From assembly GCA_037903355.1 (NCBI GenBank), contig JBAJFE010000019.1, positions 372,001 to 436,000 of the forward strand: a DNA stretch of 64,000 nucleotides. The letters are read 5' to 3'. A model generated the notes under the pieces. It was not told the DNA's origin and made no database searches. It saw nothing but the letters and a program-made list of their open reading frames with translations. The stretch's first letter is position 1; every line of letters starts with the position of its first letter. Below, one piece after another: positions 12,500 through 24,428 of this stretch. This DNA comes from Trichuris trichiura. Its lineage: Eukaryota > Nematoda > Enoplea > Trichinellida > Trichuridae. The translations under genes were made by a program, and so were the position numbers.

Positions 12500-13768
12500 T
12501 TCAAAGTAACTGCGAATATCTCCCAGTTCTCACTGAATATAGGAAGATATATGATTTAAAACTATTTTATCATTTTCTTATTGTACGCAGGTACATTCAT
12601 TATAAATAGTAGTCAGGTTGCCCAATCGACCTGATATGTTTTGGCATACAAGGCCGCGGGCACGCAAGACTTGACTAATGCATTTTACTTCAAATCATAC
12701 AATTTTTTCGGGTTTTCTCAGCAGAATATTATTGCGCTGGGGTCTTGTAGGCTGTGCGCCTTTGCGCCATACTGTAAGTTTGCGAGCCCTCCTCTTCTGG
12801 CCTTACCTAAGCTTAGATCTAAATATAAGGCATACGTTTTGAAGAAGGCTTAGATGTGAGCAGGACAGGGTAGCCGACATACTCACCAGCATGGTCAGAG
12901 TAGGATGGCCGCATGCTTGCCAGTTAGGAACCTGCATTTCTCAGACAATGGAACGCGTTACCGACAAGTCTCACATGTTGCTTACAATGTTTATATTTGT
13001 ATTTCCGGCTTTGTCTCGCAATAGTTGTTATTATAATAATTACTGAACAGCTTAGCACGGATGTGACGGACACTGAGTCTAAATTTTTTGCTATCGGCGC
13101 ATTATCAACAGACATGCAGTAGTGATTAAGCCTTTTTTAACCGCAAGTAAAAACAGTAGCGACAACCCCATAAATTCTAACAAATAAATTGCATTTCTAA
13201 AATACGTTTTCGTTGTTTGAATAAAAAGCAGCACAATTGGTGACTGGATGCTCAAAGTTATGGCGCATTGAAATCGCGGTTGCTCTTGCAGAAATTTAAT
13301 AAATGCTTGGAAGACGTAGACGGTGATAAATTCACAGCCTATACGTACCTGCAAATCCAGTTTAAAAATGTATTCGATTTATGGGTGACTAGTGCCTAGG
13401 TTGACCAACATGCTCTGGTCGACAACGTAACGTTGGAAAGATTTTTTAACTGCTTATCTTTTAAAGGTAAGAAACTCCGTTGAGATTCAGCAAAAATTGT
13501 ATATTCCATTCGTGTACTTTTCAAAGGTATAGGTAATTGGGTCGTCTACTTTTGTTGACTTTGCAATGAAACTGGCTTGCTAGGAAGTCAACAAGGTCAA
13601 TTTCTTGGAGGTAACGAACGAAGAGGGCGTGAAAATGATAACTTAATTTTAGAGGTTCAAATGCTATTCATACTGAATCTTCGTACGGTTATGTATTGCC
13701 CCTATTTTTTGGGGCTTCCGAAAGTATAACTAACCAGACTATTCACCAACGAATTTACGATACACGTA
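12500..13768. other. intergenic, repeat-bearing
   Basis: No gene recognised. It contains the minus-orientation copy of a diverged repeat shared with 60.8 kb (listed separately). A short tract near 13395-13430 (ctaggttgacc...) resembles the interior of the MITE at 13769. Confidence 0.4.
12765..12927 (-). repeat. diverged dispersed repeat, copy A (partner at 60.79-60.93 kb)
   Basis: Read on the minus strand, this block begins taactggcaagcatgc, passes tatgccttatatttag and aagcttagg, and ends acttacagtatgg. The same ordered landmarks occur on the plus strand at 60791-60930 with substitutions and indels. Two copies 48 kb apart imply a dispersed element, probably a short non-autonomous transposon. 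No coding capacity is visible. Confidence 0.6.
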
Positions 13769-13936
13769 CAGTAGAACCTCCGAAGTTGACCACCTCCCTA
13801 GGTTGACCGAATTTTGACCACTTGGTTGGTCCGCACGTTAATAACATAATATACCCACAGCCTTCTATAATGACTACCCCTATGTTGACCAGTTTTCCCT
13901 GGTGCCTTGGGTGGTCAACTTATGGAGGTTCTACTG
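13769..13936. mobile_element. 168-bp Tigger/pogo-type MITE
   Basis: Terminal inverted repeats of about 27 bp start CAGTAGAACCTCC at both ends and continue into AAGTTGACCACC. The element is flanked on both sides by TA (13767-13768 and 13937-13938), the target duplication of Tc1/mariner-superfamily elements. The CAGT(A)GAACC terminus is characteristic of the Tigger/pogo group as I know it. The interior is non-coding, so it is non-autonomous. The ends are well preserved and the interior partly so. Confidence 0.85.
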
Positions 13937-14741
13937 TATTAGGGATTTTCGGATAAGAATTCATTCGGAAACGTTCAGTGTTGCTTCGTCTCTCCCCCAG
14001 TGAGTTGGTTAGGGGTTTCCTTAGTATCCCTCAGACAACCCTCCTGGCTGACGGCGGGATCATGGTAATCCTGGGAGCTTTGAACACGCGCCTGCTCGTG
14101 TGAAGCGTTGGTTTTGGTTTAATCTCAGAAACTCAAAATACTGGTAGTACAAAACCGTATGAAGATTGAGTACGAAACCAATCGAGTCCTTTAAGAAACA
14201 TCCGATAATCAAGCTCGTTCAACCATAATGTTCGAAAGTATGAATAGTTTTGTCTTGCGTCACACTTCTCGTTTGTTAAATTGTTTGCTTTATGTTGTTG
14301 ACTTGAGCTTATTTCTGGTTGAGCTGTAAAACAGTCATACTGATGTCCACGTCTGCTTTGTAAGATAACGTAAATGTTGCTGTTACGTTACTAACTTAGA
14401 ACAGCAACGTGCTATTGATCAGTGACATTTGCAAGTGGCAGTATTGTGTTAGTGAAAGAACGCAAATGCCTGCTGGTACACCATAATATAGTAGAACCTT
14501 CATTCTCCAAATTTTGAAGTAGCTGCAGTACTAGAATAATTGCACTTTGCTTTAATGGCAATATGACTTCTGTGATTGAGAGTTCGTATGAAATTGCTAA
14601 GTCTAGTTTGTACTGACAGTTTGTATGATTGGAATCTCGTAAAATCATCTTGCTGAACGGTTATTGTTTTTAGAACTTTACCCATCGCACTATCAACCAG
14701 GTGGTCAGGTTGGGCCCAGACGTTTTAGCCAAAACTAGCCT

Positions 14742-17700
14742 ATGGAAGGCCCTTTGAGCAAATGGACAAACGTAATCGAGGGTTGGCAATTCCGATGGTT
14801 TCTATTGGACGAGAATGCTGGAACTTTATCCTACTACACGGTGGGTGGTTACTAATAATTTCCTTGTCGCTTGTGTTCAGTGTGTGCTCCTTTAGTCCAA
14901 GGAAAAAATGGTCAAAGGCCAGCGCCGCGGTTGCGTACGTTTGAAAGTAAGATTTAGTTGGCGCCAAAAAGAACCTTGTGGTACTAAACTCGTTGCATTC
15001 TCAGCATGGTGGAGATACGAGTTTAGCAAATTCAAAGGCGACGAAACCACATGCACGCATAGGCCCACTTTAAGAGTATCTGTAAAGCTGATCCATTGGA
15101 GCCCTGTTTTTATTCTAGCCGTAGGTTAAAACGTGATATTTAAGCGACCGAAGGCTAGAAACGCGAAGTACTTCCTGTGCAAGTCTAATGAATGCATATA
15201 TTTCGTATCAGTGACCTTTTTGGGCACACAGTTCTTTATTGCCTTTTCCAACCTGTCCATTGCCAATAGCTCTTCCTTATATGGGCATTTTTTCTGCCGT
15301 TTGTGCACATGGTCGTATCACCTTCTAACTATAGCACGCTGGCATTAGTTCCGAGAGCTCAACAATCTTTTTAAAATGCGTAGTTATGTTTGTGTTGCAT
15401 CTAGGGCGCAGTTGTGGGATTAGACGACGAAGATGATAGCACCTTTACCATAACTGTCGATCAAAAAATGTTCCACTTTCAAGGTAGCCAAATATGCTTT
15501 GTATAGGCAACTACGCGCGGACGATGTTGATTTTTCAGCTTACGATTGCGAAGAACGAGATCGCTGGATACGTGCTCTCGAGTCGACTATTCAGTTGCAC
15601 TCGGATCTCTATCGGTACCGATTTTCCAAGGTGAGAAAAAAAATTTTTTTTTGCTTGTTTCCAGTTGCACTTTTAATTTTAATCTTTCGTCTTTTGTTTA
15701 CGTTGCTTTCTTGTCTTTTATTATGTAAGACAAAAGTCCACCATTTCCTTGATACTGCTCAAAGTTCAGCTGATGAACGTATATGAGTGAACAATCTGTG
15801 CAGGTATAAATTTTTACAGTTTCTGTGGTTTTGGAGGGGGTATGTATAAGTATACTTCGGATCTATGCACTGTTATACATCCCTAATTCGTACGCTGTCA
15901 AACAGGCCAAGATGAGTAAGTGTCGGCAAAAGGGTTTGCCGAGTCGTCGAAGATCTGTACTCAGCGCCGTAAGCTCATTGTTTTGTTTTTAAACTGTATT
16001 CGCATGCTCAGTACAAGACTTCTGTTTTCTTTAGCGTTTTGGCAAAGACTCCGCGCGCACATCATCAAAACTGGCCGCCTTTGAAACGAAAATATCCGAA
16101 GTGGACTCCTACTTGCAAATGATCATTGAAAAAGTGAAGGTAGTGTCCCGCCCACGCAATGCGTGCTATGTTATATGAGCAAGAATGATTAAGACGCTGG
16201 AAACTTTTGGAGAAAGTTTGAAAAGTTCAGCCGACAAGGAAAAGGTTGACCATATACTGGAAATAACTGGCATTCTGCTCGACTCTTTCAAGCACTCCAT
16301 TGTTCTGCTTCAATATGCCAAGGTGGATTCATTTCATATTGGCTTAAGTGAAATATTTGCTACGCGTCGTTGTAGAATCAAATTATTCCATCAACCGAAG
16401 GGTTGGGCACTTTGCACGTAAGGACAACCACGGAAGGTGCTTACGTTCAGAATAAGGGTGTCGACTCAACTGCACCTACGGCTAAGCTGGAACCTATAGA
16501 AATAGCAACCGAAGTTTTGTCTCCAAATGACGATAAAGTGAAGCATGAAGTGACACCGGAAGTTTCCTATTCGAGCTCAGAGGATGGAGACGAATTATTC
16601 TACGATACAGTGGAACAAAGAGCCATAATTGGCAATGAACTTTGGTGAGAGAGCGAACATGAATGCCTATTGCCTGTTGTCAATGTTGAATCAATAGTAT
16701 TGGCCAAGATGCCGCGGACGAACTCTCAAGTCAGATGACACCTCTACAGATGCTGAATGAAAACAGCGTAGAGGCGATCGACCAATTTCCATACGTAGTG
16801 GACAATGAACCAGATTTCAGCCAACCGAACTACGATTTCGACTGTAAGCTATCAGCTTAGAAATGCTTTCTTACCTTTTCAAGTGCTTTTCCTACCTTGT
16901 TTTTCTGCTGTTTAGTCTCTCCAAAAGCCCGCTGTCGAACTTCGGGTAATGATTAGAAATTTCTTTTTGTCGCGTTTAACCATTTTGGTAATCATGTAAG
17001 GGAAGCATCTGCAAAGATTTCATTCGTTCTTCTACTAGCTGTGCTACTTTCGCGGCTTTTACTGTTGTCCATTTTTAGCTGCTTACGACGATGAAGCCGA
17101 AGACGAGAGTACGGGCTTAAAATTCTATTTTTTGGCGAATCGATTGATGGTCAGTCTGTTTTGCAGTTGAGGACACTAGAGAGCATGGAAATCTTATTGT
17201 TCACCTGCTGTCGCAGCTAACCGTTGGCATGGATCTCACAAAGTTTACGCTGCCGACTTACATTCTAGAAAGACGGTCATTGTTGGAGATGTATGCAGAC
17301 TTTATGACGTTTCCGGATCTTTTCGGAAAGTAGGAGCATTATTTCCTATCTTTTGATGTTACTAATATTTAATATTGTAATTTTCTCGAACTTTTTTAGG
17401 AAGACAACTTGTTTATTTAATCTCCAATTAGGAAACGTAACTTTTCAGGCATGAGCGTTGCCCTTACGACTTGTTTTGTTGTTATTTAAGATATCTGTTT
17501 ACGATGCATTAAACTGAGCATTTTTGTACGAGTTTAAAAAATTGTCCTTTCAGGATAGCCGACGCGCCTACTCCTGAAGCTCGAATGATAGCTGTATTGC
17601 GCTGGTATATGTCAATGTTCTACGGCGGTAGGCGTAGCGGATTGGCTAAAAAACCATATAACCCCATACTTGGCGAAACGTTCACGTGCAAGTACAAGGT

Positions 17701-18856
17701 TTTAGACGGCGACTCTTCACAGCTGATTGTGAACGGAAGCCAACCATCCGCTGGCGTTTTACCGGAAGAGATAACTTTTGTTGGAGAGCAAGTTTCTCAT
17801 CATCCACCAGGTAGATATTCAAAATTTTTTTCGGCGCTACTTCTAAGGTCTCCTTGTTTGTTTGCTCGCCAATCAGGCTAACGACCGATGGCGGGTAGTG
17901 TGTATCTTATTCAAAAATATTTTTAGCCATTAGCGCTTGTAACTAGTCAAATTTTATTGGCCCTCTCCGCTTAAGCACTATAAAATGCGTTTATTTAAGT
18001 GTCGGCGTTCTATGTGGAATATCCCAGCAAACAGTTGCAAGTTAACGGGCAAATATGGACAAAATCAAAGTTTCTCGGTTTGTCCATGGCGGTTCACAAC
18101 GTAGGACAGACGTGCCTTTCGGTGCTCAAGCACAACGAGGAATATATTTTCGACTTTCCAAGCGGCTATGGGCGCTCAATTTTGACTACGCCGTGGGTAG
18201 AATTTGGCGGCAAATGTTCCATAAGATGCGACAAAACTGGCTATTCGGTGGACTTGGAATTTCAAACTAAAGTAATCTTCCTTTTTTTTTATTCGTCTAC
18301 GTTGTTACAATGTATTTCAGCCATTTTACAATGGAAAAGTACATTGCGTAAAGGCGGATCTGTATCGCCCTTTCGAAAAAACTTCATTTGCAACTGTACG
18401 CGGCCACTGGAACGCTTGTATGACTATAAAAACATCAAATTCGGTTAGTAGTTGAATGCTTTCTATTATTAAATGCTAATTAGGGGCAATGTAATTTTTT
18501 AGGAAGAAGTTTTCCTTGACGTTCGCAGATTGGACCCAGCTAAGAAGATTTGCCAGCCAGTGCTTGAACAAAAGTCGAACGAATCGAGGCGGTTTGTGTC
18601 GCGACCATTTCTGCCAACACTTAGTAATTTGGCGATGTTTAGGTTATGGAGGCATGTAACCGTTGCGCTTAAAGAAAAGGATGTTCACAAGGCTACGAAG
18701 TGCAAATTTTGGCTGGAACAAAGGCAGCGTGATGCGGCAAAGATTCGAGCGCTGAAGAACATAAAGTGGCAACCTGTGCTATTCCAAGAATGTGGAGAAA
18801 ATTGGATCTACCGATCGCCGTTGTCTAGACGCCTGTCCAATAATAACAACTTGTAA
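14742..18856 (+). CDS. OSBPL9: oxysterol-binding protein-related protein 9 (ORP9)
   Basis: Lipid-transfer protein working at ER-Golgi contacts (sterol/PI4P or PS exchange in the family). Fifteen exons: 14742-14840, 14896-14946, 15405-15483, 15539-15630, 16035-16139, 16194-16322, 16376-16644, 16698-16843, 17079-17108, 17167-17329, 17554-17810, 18000-18271, 18321-18443, 18503-18591, 18643-18856. Total 705 residues, close to the usual length. A PH domain spans residues 1 to about 105 ([10 protein letters not shown] at the start, later [15 protein letters not shown]). A coiled region follows, then an FFAT-like motif ELFYDTVE near residues 258-265 behind an acidic SSSEDGDE tract, giving VAP/ER anchoring. 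The ORD starts near residue 340, with [22 protein letters not shown] and the family signature EQVSHHPP at about 466-473. The start ATG opens the PH domain exactly. Exon 9 is only 30 nt. The last intron (18592-18642, 51 nt) has no stop and keeps frame if retained. MRPL55 begins 265 bp downstream on the same strand. Confidence 0.95.
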
Positions 18857-19121
18857 TCTTCATCTTAAGAGCGAACGCCTTTTGAACTTTTTATTTTGAC
18901 ATGCTGTATGCGGGACTTGCTGCGTTTGATGTGGTGGTAGCTGTTCACGTCTTCTAAAAAGTTCAACCCTATGAAATCCGCTGGAATGAAGTAGAAATAT
19001 TGTACGATTAGGCTGACTTGTATGCTTACGTGGTTGCAGTGCCGCAGTGTACTTTTACCGGGCATGTTTAACCGCGCCTCCTTAGGCGTCATATTTCCTT
19101 ATAGGGGGCCGTATTTTGCGG

Positions 19122-19512
19122 ATGCTCAGTTTTGCAGCAACTCTGCTGAAAACTCGAAACTGTATTCCAGCGACAGCGGCAAGGTTGGACTGTTACATGG
19201 CAAGTTTGGGGAAAGTGAAACGCAAAATATATCGACGCCTATATCCAGTGATGATGGTGCTTCCAGATGGTAGTGCTATAATGGTTCGCTTCAACGAACC
19301 GAGGCAGATTATCAAAGTAGATCTTTTCTTTTAAAAGCTTCACCTTAAGAAAACTAAAATTTACGCAGCTTCCCGTCGATCTATCCAGTCTTTCGGAAGC
19401 TGAAAGAAGGGAGAGGCTTGCGGCAAGACGTCCAACGAAAAAAGAAGCTGTTTCTGACATATCAACCAGTTACAGCCATAAGAACTATGCTTTTCTGTGG
19501 AAGAAAGAGTAG
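19122..19512 (+). CDS. MRPL55: mitochondrial large ribosomal subunit protein bL31m-like MRPL55
   Basis: Metazoan-specific protein of the mitochondrial ribosome large subunit. Two exons, 19122-19316 and 19369-19512, joined in phase 0, giving 112 residues. Family features in order: a basic mitochondrial-targeting N-terminus, KRKIYRRLYPVMMVLPDGSA, VRFNEPRQIIK, then after the intron LPVDLSSLSEAERRERLAAR and an aromatic end KNYAFLWKKE. This matches the conserved core and the C-terminal FW pattern of MRPL55. The start ATG is the first in frame after an acceptor-like tatag at 19100-19104, 17 nt upstream. That site could receive a spliced leader, because the OSBPL9 stop is only 265 bp away. A possible polyadenylation signal is the AATAAA at 20205-20210. 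Confidence 0.92.
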
Positions 19513-21299
19513 TGTACGTTAACGAGTACCCATGTAAGTAAACATGTCTTTTTACCTTGTTTTACATGGGGTATAGGCATGCGTTAAAGTATTAATGATT
19601 TATGAGCAAGCTCCGCAACACTGAGAGTTAAATCTGACATTTTTTCAAAAGAATATCCCATTGCACATTGGCTCGAATCCATTTCATGTTTAGCAGTTAA
19701 CGTTCGTTTCAATGGCCGGCATTTTATAAGGGGTGTGTAGGTTTCAGAATTAAAAGTAAGACTGACCCCTTTTAAAACATGAAAGACAAGGAAGCGGGAG
19801 CATCAGATCATTCTTAGTCCGCCATGAGCGTGCCATCATTTAGTGTTCCCTATTTCTTAAATACTAAATGCACTAATCTTGATTTTGATTGTGAATAACA
19901 TTTTCTCACTAAACATTCAGCCATTGTACATATGCAGTCCAAACGATGTACGGAATCCTGAACGGCAGAATTCTGGCCACCGAATGGTTCTGTTCCATTT
20001 TCTTCCTTGCTTTCTTTCCACTGCCATGCATTCCTAGGTTAGTTCTGCAATGTTAGAATACGAAGAGCATTTCTTTTGTGCTAATGCTGGTAGCTGACGC
20101 TTGTAAGAACAATTTCTAATTTCATAGCGATGCTCATGGCGGTATTTGCTTTCTTAAATCAAGTTTACCACGCATAGTTGCAAATTCGGTTGGGTAAAAT
20201 TGAAAATAAAGTCTTTTGTGCAGCGCAAAGCTGAAGCTATTTCGGGGCGAATCCTGAGACTCAGAGGCGTATAAACGGCGTGGTCTGTAAATTCCTTTTT
20301 TGAAATTCTAAATAACTGGTCTTAAAGTTCTTTTGTATTTTGATGTACAAAAATCTTTGAGATTTTGGTCTTTCGGGATTTTGAACGTAACGCTGTCTAA
20401 GTATGAAAGCAGGAATGAACAAACCCCGCAGCTTTCAACAATAATCTTTTGCACCGTAAGTTTCTTGAAAATGAACAGCTTTTTGTTGAAATTTATAAAA
20501 GGTGCCCCAAAGTCACTCACTTACACATCATTCTTTCGATTGATCATGTTGACGCGTTGAGTGAAAGGAACTTCTATTTTTCCAGGTTGTGCATGTCTTT
20601 CTCAATAAGGAAAGGACCCAAGTTTCTTGAGCTCGCTAGATGAAGTAGTTTTTTCACCCTTGCGACTATATCATTTTGACATTCGCATTACGAAAGTTTA
20701 CCATACCGTTCTTAAGTCAGTAAAGTAATGATTTTTTTTCTCTCCAATACGTGGACAGGATCAGTCGTATCTGGCTTTGTAAGTGACCCTGGATGTTTTT
20801 CGTCGAAACAGAAAAGATCGTGCCTAATTACTGGACTTTTGCTTTGGCAGACTTTTGAAATAAGCCTGAAAATTTGTTAAGACATGGAAGTCAATAAGCG
20901 CAGTAGTGTAGCGATGGTGGTGCTGGTTGACGTATGGTCAAGTTTGACGAATCAGATGACACGCTGCTAAGCTTGAAAGAGAAGCGTTGGCAAAAAGGTT
21001 TGCATTGAAGACAAAACTTTTCTTAACCAGTCCATAGTTATTCATAGAAAACTATTTTCTTATACGGTTAACCCGTTTTTCATTCGGTGTTAAAAGAACT
21101 GAACCAAAGCTTTAGTGTTCCTCCGTCACCCGCCCTCAGCGGTCAAATTTAAGGCGGAGAAGACTCTTTCTTTAATTCACCGCCCAGGGCTAACCGTATT
21201 AGAGTAAAATATTTTATTATAAAAGGTCCATGTTTTGAAAGTTGTAAGCTTTGTTTCTACTTACATACACATGAACATGTGAACATGTGTTGATATATA
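19513..21299. other. intergenic; possible tiny gene at 19.94-20.18 kb
   Basis: Mostly AT-rich with no recognised gene. At 19948-20036 a short open frame with a hydrophobic run (FCSIFFLAFFPLPC) ends at a donor-like gttag, and an acceptor-like catag precedes another short open run at about 20129. AATAAA follows at 20205-20210. The phases do not settle one protein, so I leave it as a possible small membrane-protein gene or the 3' UTR of MRPL55. Confidence 0.25.
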
Positions 21300-22340
21300 T
21301 GATCGAAGTGATTTAATTTACTTTCACTTGCGCACTGTTTTCCTTTGAACTAATGTATTTATGATCTAGTCTTGTCTTAAGCTACCGATGGTGGATGATC
21401 AGCGAACGCCTTTTTTGGGCACGAAGACGAACTGTTCTCTGTCGACGAACTGCCTTTGCCTTTCGTCTGGCGGGCCAGCAGTTGAAGAGAAACGTCGAGT
21501 GCGAGTCCTTCTCTAAGGCAACCGACTTTAACGTCGCCTTCGAGCGGGAGTTGGTCTTCTTTGGAGCCTGTTCGACGATGCCTGAACTGCTTTGCATTTT
21601 CTGGGAGGTCGCCTACTTCGCCCTAAATTTTATGTGCGGCTACAAGTAGAAGGTCAGGGTCTATTGGTCGCGCTTCTATTTCTTGAACTACGTCTTCTTG
21701 ATTTTCCAAGCGAAACAGAAGGTCACTTCAACCGTCGGAAGTTTGGCTGATGATTATTACAGGAGTGGCGCTGCGCGTAGCGCTCATGACAAGCTTAAGA
21801 GCATCGTGTTTACCGTAAGTTGTGGCGGCATATCCTTCCTCTTCTTGTGCAATCCGCTAAAAACTTTAAGAAGTTGCATGGTAGCAGGAAGGATGGGTCG
21901 CCACAACTGACGGTAAGCATGATTCTTCTGTTTCTCATGGAAGTTTAAGAAGTAGCAGGACCAACAGACCCTGACCTCTCATTCTTAGCCGTGCAAAAAA
22001 TGTAGGGCGAAGAAGGAAACCTCCCAGAAAATGCAAAGCAGTTCAGGCATCGTCGAGCAGGCTCCAAAGAAGGCCAACTCCCGCTCGACGGCGACGTTAA
22101 AGTCGGTTGCCTTCGAGAAGGACTCGCACCCGACGTTTCTCTTCAACTGCTGGTCCGCCAGACGAAAGGCAAAGGCAGTTCGTCGACAGAGAACTGTTCG
22201 TCTTAGTGCCCAAAAAAGGCGTTCGCTGATCATCGATTATCCGTAGCATAAGATATCGACAGGTCAGCAATAGATCATAAATACATTGGCTCTAAAGAAA
22301 ATAGCGCCGAAGTGAAGGGACATTAAATCGCTTCACTCTT
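21300..22340. repeat. about 1-kb imperfect palindrome (foldback-like element)
   Basis: The left arm (about 21300-21845) recurs as reverse complement in the right arm (about 22340-21885). The best stretch, 21394 to about 21675 against 22234 to about 21955, is over 90% identical by eye. The arms remain recognisable outward to gatttaat...tcacttcg-type sequence near 21310 and 22330. They also meet near the centre (ttaccgt-agttgtggcg at 21809 and its complement at about 21905). The left arm has an extra block near 21735-21800. Each arm gives open frames in both senses (for example MISERLFWA at 21395+ and 22233-), which are mirror copies and not evidence for two genes. It is either a foldback transposon or an inverted duplication. 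Confidence 0.85.
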
Positions 22341-24280
22341 GCTTTTCTTTCAGGGGTGTGCATACGGATAAATAATGTTAAGAACCGTAAATATGTGCAG
22401 ACAGGATTTGTTTAAACCATGCGTCTCTGTAGCTTTAAGAAATGCGTTTTAAAGTCACTCGAACACATTGAATGCAGGTCGGGTATCGCTGCATTGGTCT
22501 GGCATAACTCCATAAGGTTAAGCAAATGTTTTGCTGAAGGTTAAAAAAAACGCGTCGGTCGATCTTGCGCTGTCATCGTCTTTTGATTGTTCAGGCAAAC
22601 GAATTTCTAAAGTTCTTTCGCATTCAGTCACAACAAAAACATGCTTTATCGATGCCGCCATTCTTGCTTAGACATCCTTGACGTTAATAGTGTCAGTTTG
22701 CGGCCAAGTAACCTGAAGCAGGAGTTCAGCTATAAAGTTTTTCTACACGCAGCGGGAGCCACTATGCTCCATAGGTGTTTTGGTTTAAAGCGACGCGAAT
22801 GCCCAGTACCCTTATGGAATTTTTATACGAAACAAAGTCAAAGCTTTTCGTGGAATCGCGAGCCGGGGCACGTCATACTCGTATGAACAGTCACCATGCG
22901 TTCAGGGTAATGCTAAGATGATTTAGGTTATTAATATTAAGCTGCCGTCTGTTATGAAGGCTTCTTAGTAACGTTACGAGAGTACTGATATAACTGTTGC
23001 AAAGAAACTATTGGACAAAAATTGCAACAAGCAACATATATGAAAGTGTTGACTGTCTGAAAACAAGATAAGCATTGAACATTTTTCAGAAGAAAAAGAA
23101 ACAGCGAAAGCGAGAAGTAAAGTTTTTGTTATAGAAGAGCTCTCAAACGGTATTTGTAGCACCTTCGCTGACTGATATGAGAAAAGAAACTTTAGTATCC
23201 TGTCTGGGTCGGAAAGCCGGCTGCAGCTGTCGTCAAGCCATTTAAAAAGGCAAAATTGCTGAAAAGAGCCAATCGGCTTTGCCTGCTTATAGGTTCCAAA
23301 GTTTTCGTCTGCTGAGCTTCGATTTTGTGCCGTTTTTAGACTGAACATTTATTTTAAACGATTTTGACTAAATGGTAATTTCAACCTAAAAACTATACGG
23401 CGGCAACGCTACACGTTGAGCGCTTATAGCTAAAGCTTAAAAGCAAACTCCCTTTGTTTCGTACACATCTTATACACAGCATGAAAAAAAATTTCATAAA
23501 ATGTTTTTAGACATATAACACTAATAATGTTCATCAGTTTGTAAGTTGGTTCTATGGGGGGCGAGGGCGCATTAAGCTATGTGATTTTTTGGACCATCTT
23601 CCAGAGTTCTACGTTCAGCTACGTACAAACCCCTTGGAAACTAGTTCACTCGTTTTGAAGAACTACATTTTTGTTGATCAAAATATTTTGACGCGTCACG
23701 TGAATTTCCACTTATGACGTCATACCAATGCTCAGAAATAATTTGAATTTCGGGATTGCAGGTAAGGGTTTTATACGGTAGCTCCTTAGCTTCTTTACCA
23801 AACAAAGTGAGAGGCAACGCGTTAAGGAACTAGCCCTCAAGGTATCATAGGGGAAGCAAGATATCTGTCAAGCTTAAGTAGCACCGTATTAAGAAATTTG
23901 ATGAACATGCAGATGTTACACTTACTGCTAATTACATAATAGCATTGTATTATTAAGAGCATGGCGACACTGAAGGAAGCGCCTTCGTTGCTTTAACGTA
24001 AAACCAGTTCATAAACTATCCCCACAAAAGAGATTCCATTTGGCATACAAGGTAGAATACGAAGAATTTAAGTCGCGTAGAGGCTTCCATTCTTTCACCA
24101 TGAAGTGAACCAGTCTTCCGGACAAGGCTTCACTTTCAGTAATCAGCCAACTCTGGCAATCTTGTGTCCATCATTCGTTTACCACATTTTTTTGCTGACA
24201 AGTTATAGCTGAATAGGCCAGTTTCATACGGTGTTCCCTGAGCGTACTTTACGAGATTGCTACAGCTAATGCGCAGCCGC
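22341..24280. other. intergenic, no firm gene
   Basis: No recognised gene. A 124-codon minus ORF (22974-23348) has no motif I know and ends in a serine/phenylalanine-rich hydrophobic stretch. I see nothing else. Confidence 0.45.
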
Positions 24281-24286
24281 TTTATT
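24281..24286 (-). terminator. polyadenylation signal of NTAQ1
   Basis: AATAAA on the minus strand about 143 nt after the NTAQ1 stop (24429-24431). Confidence 0.5.
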
Positions 24287-24428
24287 TTTGCGCCGTCTTA
24301 AGCTGACAGATACCGTCATCTATACGAATTTGAATCGTAGTTCTCATTTACGGAAAGCAGTTAGAAAAAAATTCACGTTTCTCTCTGCCTTATCGACTGT
24401 TGTTGCGATTTAGACGGCAGCTGAATGT

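Noticed and set aside
14489..14520. Second TIR-like end (TAGTAGAACCTTC) near 14490
   Set aside because: No matching inverted end was found nearby, so it is at most a solo remnant.
21382..22246. Pairs of 71-84-codon ORFs in the large inverted repeat, treated as two genes
   Set aside because: They are mirror images produced by the palindrome. Changes between the arms do not favour one coding sense.
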